NCBI GenBank assembly: GCA_003557445.1
Contig: PWOK01000057.1
Location: forward strand, 1 to 6,264
Source: Halanaerobiaceae bacterium
GTDB lineage: Bacteria; Bacillota_F; Halanaerobiia; Halanaerobiales; CSSED10-376
Reading direction: 5' to 3'
DNA: 6,264 nt
In this document: piece after piece, positions 5,737 through 6,264 of the stretch
Layout of the letters: every line of letters starts with the position of its first letter
Numbering within the stretch: the first letter of the stretch is position 1
Made by a program: the position numbers and the translations under genes
The notes under the pieces: model-generated
Told to the model about the DNA's origin: nothing
The model's input: only the letters and a program-made list of their open reading frames with translations
Databases searched by the model: none

Positions 5737-6264
5737 TTAGTTTCTGTAATCAATTATTTTTATATTAATATCATCAGATAAGGGATTTTTAGTTAAATCA
5801 AAACTATCGTTATTTTTAACTATAACTATTTCCTGGAGTTGATCATCTTCCGGGAAAGCTATTAAACCTTTAACCTCTTTATTTTCAGTGGAAAAAACTT
5901 TCATTTCTATCTGTTTCCAGTCAAGATGAGAAGTGGATTGAGCCGGTTGTAAATGAGGAATTACAGCTCCATCTCTTACAAGTAAAATCACAGGAATTTC
6001 TCCGGCTTTAATTTGATACCATTTACCTCCTTCATATGACTTATGATTCTGATAATCTATCCATTTCCCTTCAGGCAGGTAAACCTTTCTTTTGTCTGTT
6101 TCTGTTTTAAATAAAGGTGCAACCAGTAGATCCTTACCAAAAAAATACTGATCTTCAATAAACCAGGAAGTTGGATCATCAGGACATTCGAAAAACATGG
6201 TTCTGATCATGGGATGTCCCTTTTGTGAACATTCCTGAGCCTGTGCATATATATAGGGCATTAA
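5737..6264 (-). CDS. Glycoside hydrolase family 31 enzyme, C-terminal part (alpha-xylosidase/alpha-glucosidase type)
   Basis: The frame is open to the high-coordinate edge and its first visible codon is Leu, so this is the last 175 residues of a larger protein. Met at 6261 is internal. Visible GH31 landmarks (Leu as residue 1) are LMPYIYAQAQE (1-11), GHPMIRTMFFECPDDP (16-31), QYFFGKDLLVAPLF (39-52) and VYLPEGKWIDY (61-71). They are followed by a beta-rich C-terminal domain with GGKWYQIKAGEIPVILLVRDG. These match the end of the catalytic barrel and the proximal C-terminal domain of bacterial GH31 enzymes, closest by eye to the YicI-type alpha-xylosidase group. The catalytic Asp residues lie upstream of the window, so xyloside versus glucoside specificity cannot be settled. 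Family role: hydrolysis of terminal alpha-linked xylose or glucose from oligosaccharides, probably intracellular. The gene ends in TAA (5739-5737), just before a terminator. Confidence 0.88.
   Translation of the reverse strand, partial: LMPYIYAQAQECSQKGHPMIRTMFFECPDDPTSWFIEDQYFFGKDLLVAPLFKTETDKRKVYLPEGKWIDYQNHKSYEGGKWYQIKAGEIPVILLVRDGAVIPHLQPAQSTSHLDWKQIEMKVFSTENKEVKGLIAFPEDDQLQEIVIVKNNDSFDLTKNPLSDDINIKIIDYRN

Noticed and set aside
5737..6261. A short complete gene starting at ATG 6261
   Set aside because: The frame stays open to the window edge and the sequence begins inside a conserved GH31 segment (LMPYIY), so it is the 3' part of a longer gene.
1..6264. CRISPR array, tRNA/rRNA, insertion sequence or attachment site
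   Set aside because: No regularly spaced repeats, no RNA-gene-like conserved segments, no transposase and no terminal inverted repeats were seen on either strand.

Overview
The window is strongly AT-rich. All five genes I can support lie on the minus strand, so the gene order in the direction of transcription runs from high to low coordinates. The proteins are rich in Lys, Ile and Asn, and ribosome-binding sites are clear Shine-Dalgarno (SD) sequences spaced about 8 nt from the start. There is a glycyl-radical enzyme with its activase, a pyrophosphate-type phosphofructokinase, and an exported protein that looks like an outer-membrane beta-barrel. Together these suggest an anaerobic, fermentative, saccharolytic Firmicute with a double membrane, for example Halanaerobiales. 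That placement is inference; there is no rRNA or other marker in the window.

Layout, in transcription order. (1) 6264-5737: the C-terminal 175 residues of a glycoside hydrolase family 31 enzyme (alpha-xylosidase/alpha-glucosidase type), cut by the window edge. (2) About 5734-5685: an intrinsic terminator hairpin. (3) About 5686-5658: a plausible promoter. (4) 5631-4735: a radical-SAM glycyl-radical-enzyme activase with two extra 4Fe-4S motifs. (5) 4703-2523: the glycyl radical enzyme (GRE), 31 nt downstream and surely co-transcribed. (6) 2501-2473: a possible internal promoter. (7) 2407-1148: a PPi-type 6-phosphofructokinase. (8) 1147-795: about 350 nt of very AT-rich sequence without a gene. 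(9) 794-1: the N-terminal part of a secreted, probably outer-membrane, protein whose 3' end is outside the window.

The most interesting item is the GRE. It has the C-terminal RVTGFTAYF glycyl-radical loop (Gly703) and a single candidate thiyl cysteine (Cys380). The motif around that cysteine is VGCNW, not the GCxE of known GRE dehydratases, lyases and decarboxylases, and not the Cys-Cys pair of pyruvate formate-lyase. At 726 residues it is also shorter than most characterised family members. I cannot assign a substrate. Its neighbours (GH31 hydrolase upstream, phosphofructokinase downstream) suggest a role in anaerobic breakdown of a sugar or sugar derivative. The GRE, activase and PPi-phosphofructokinase set is the best candidate here for an undescribed pathway.
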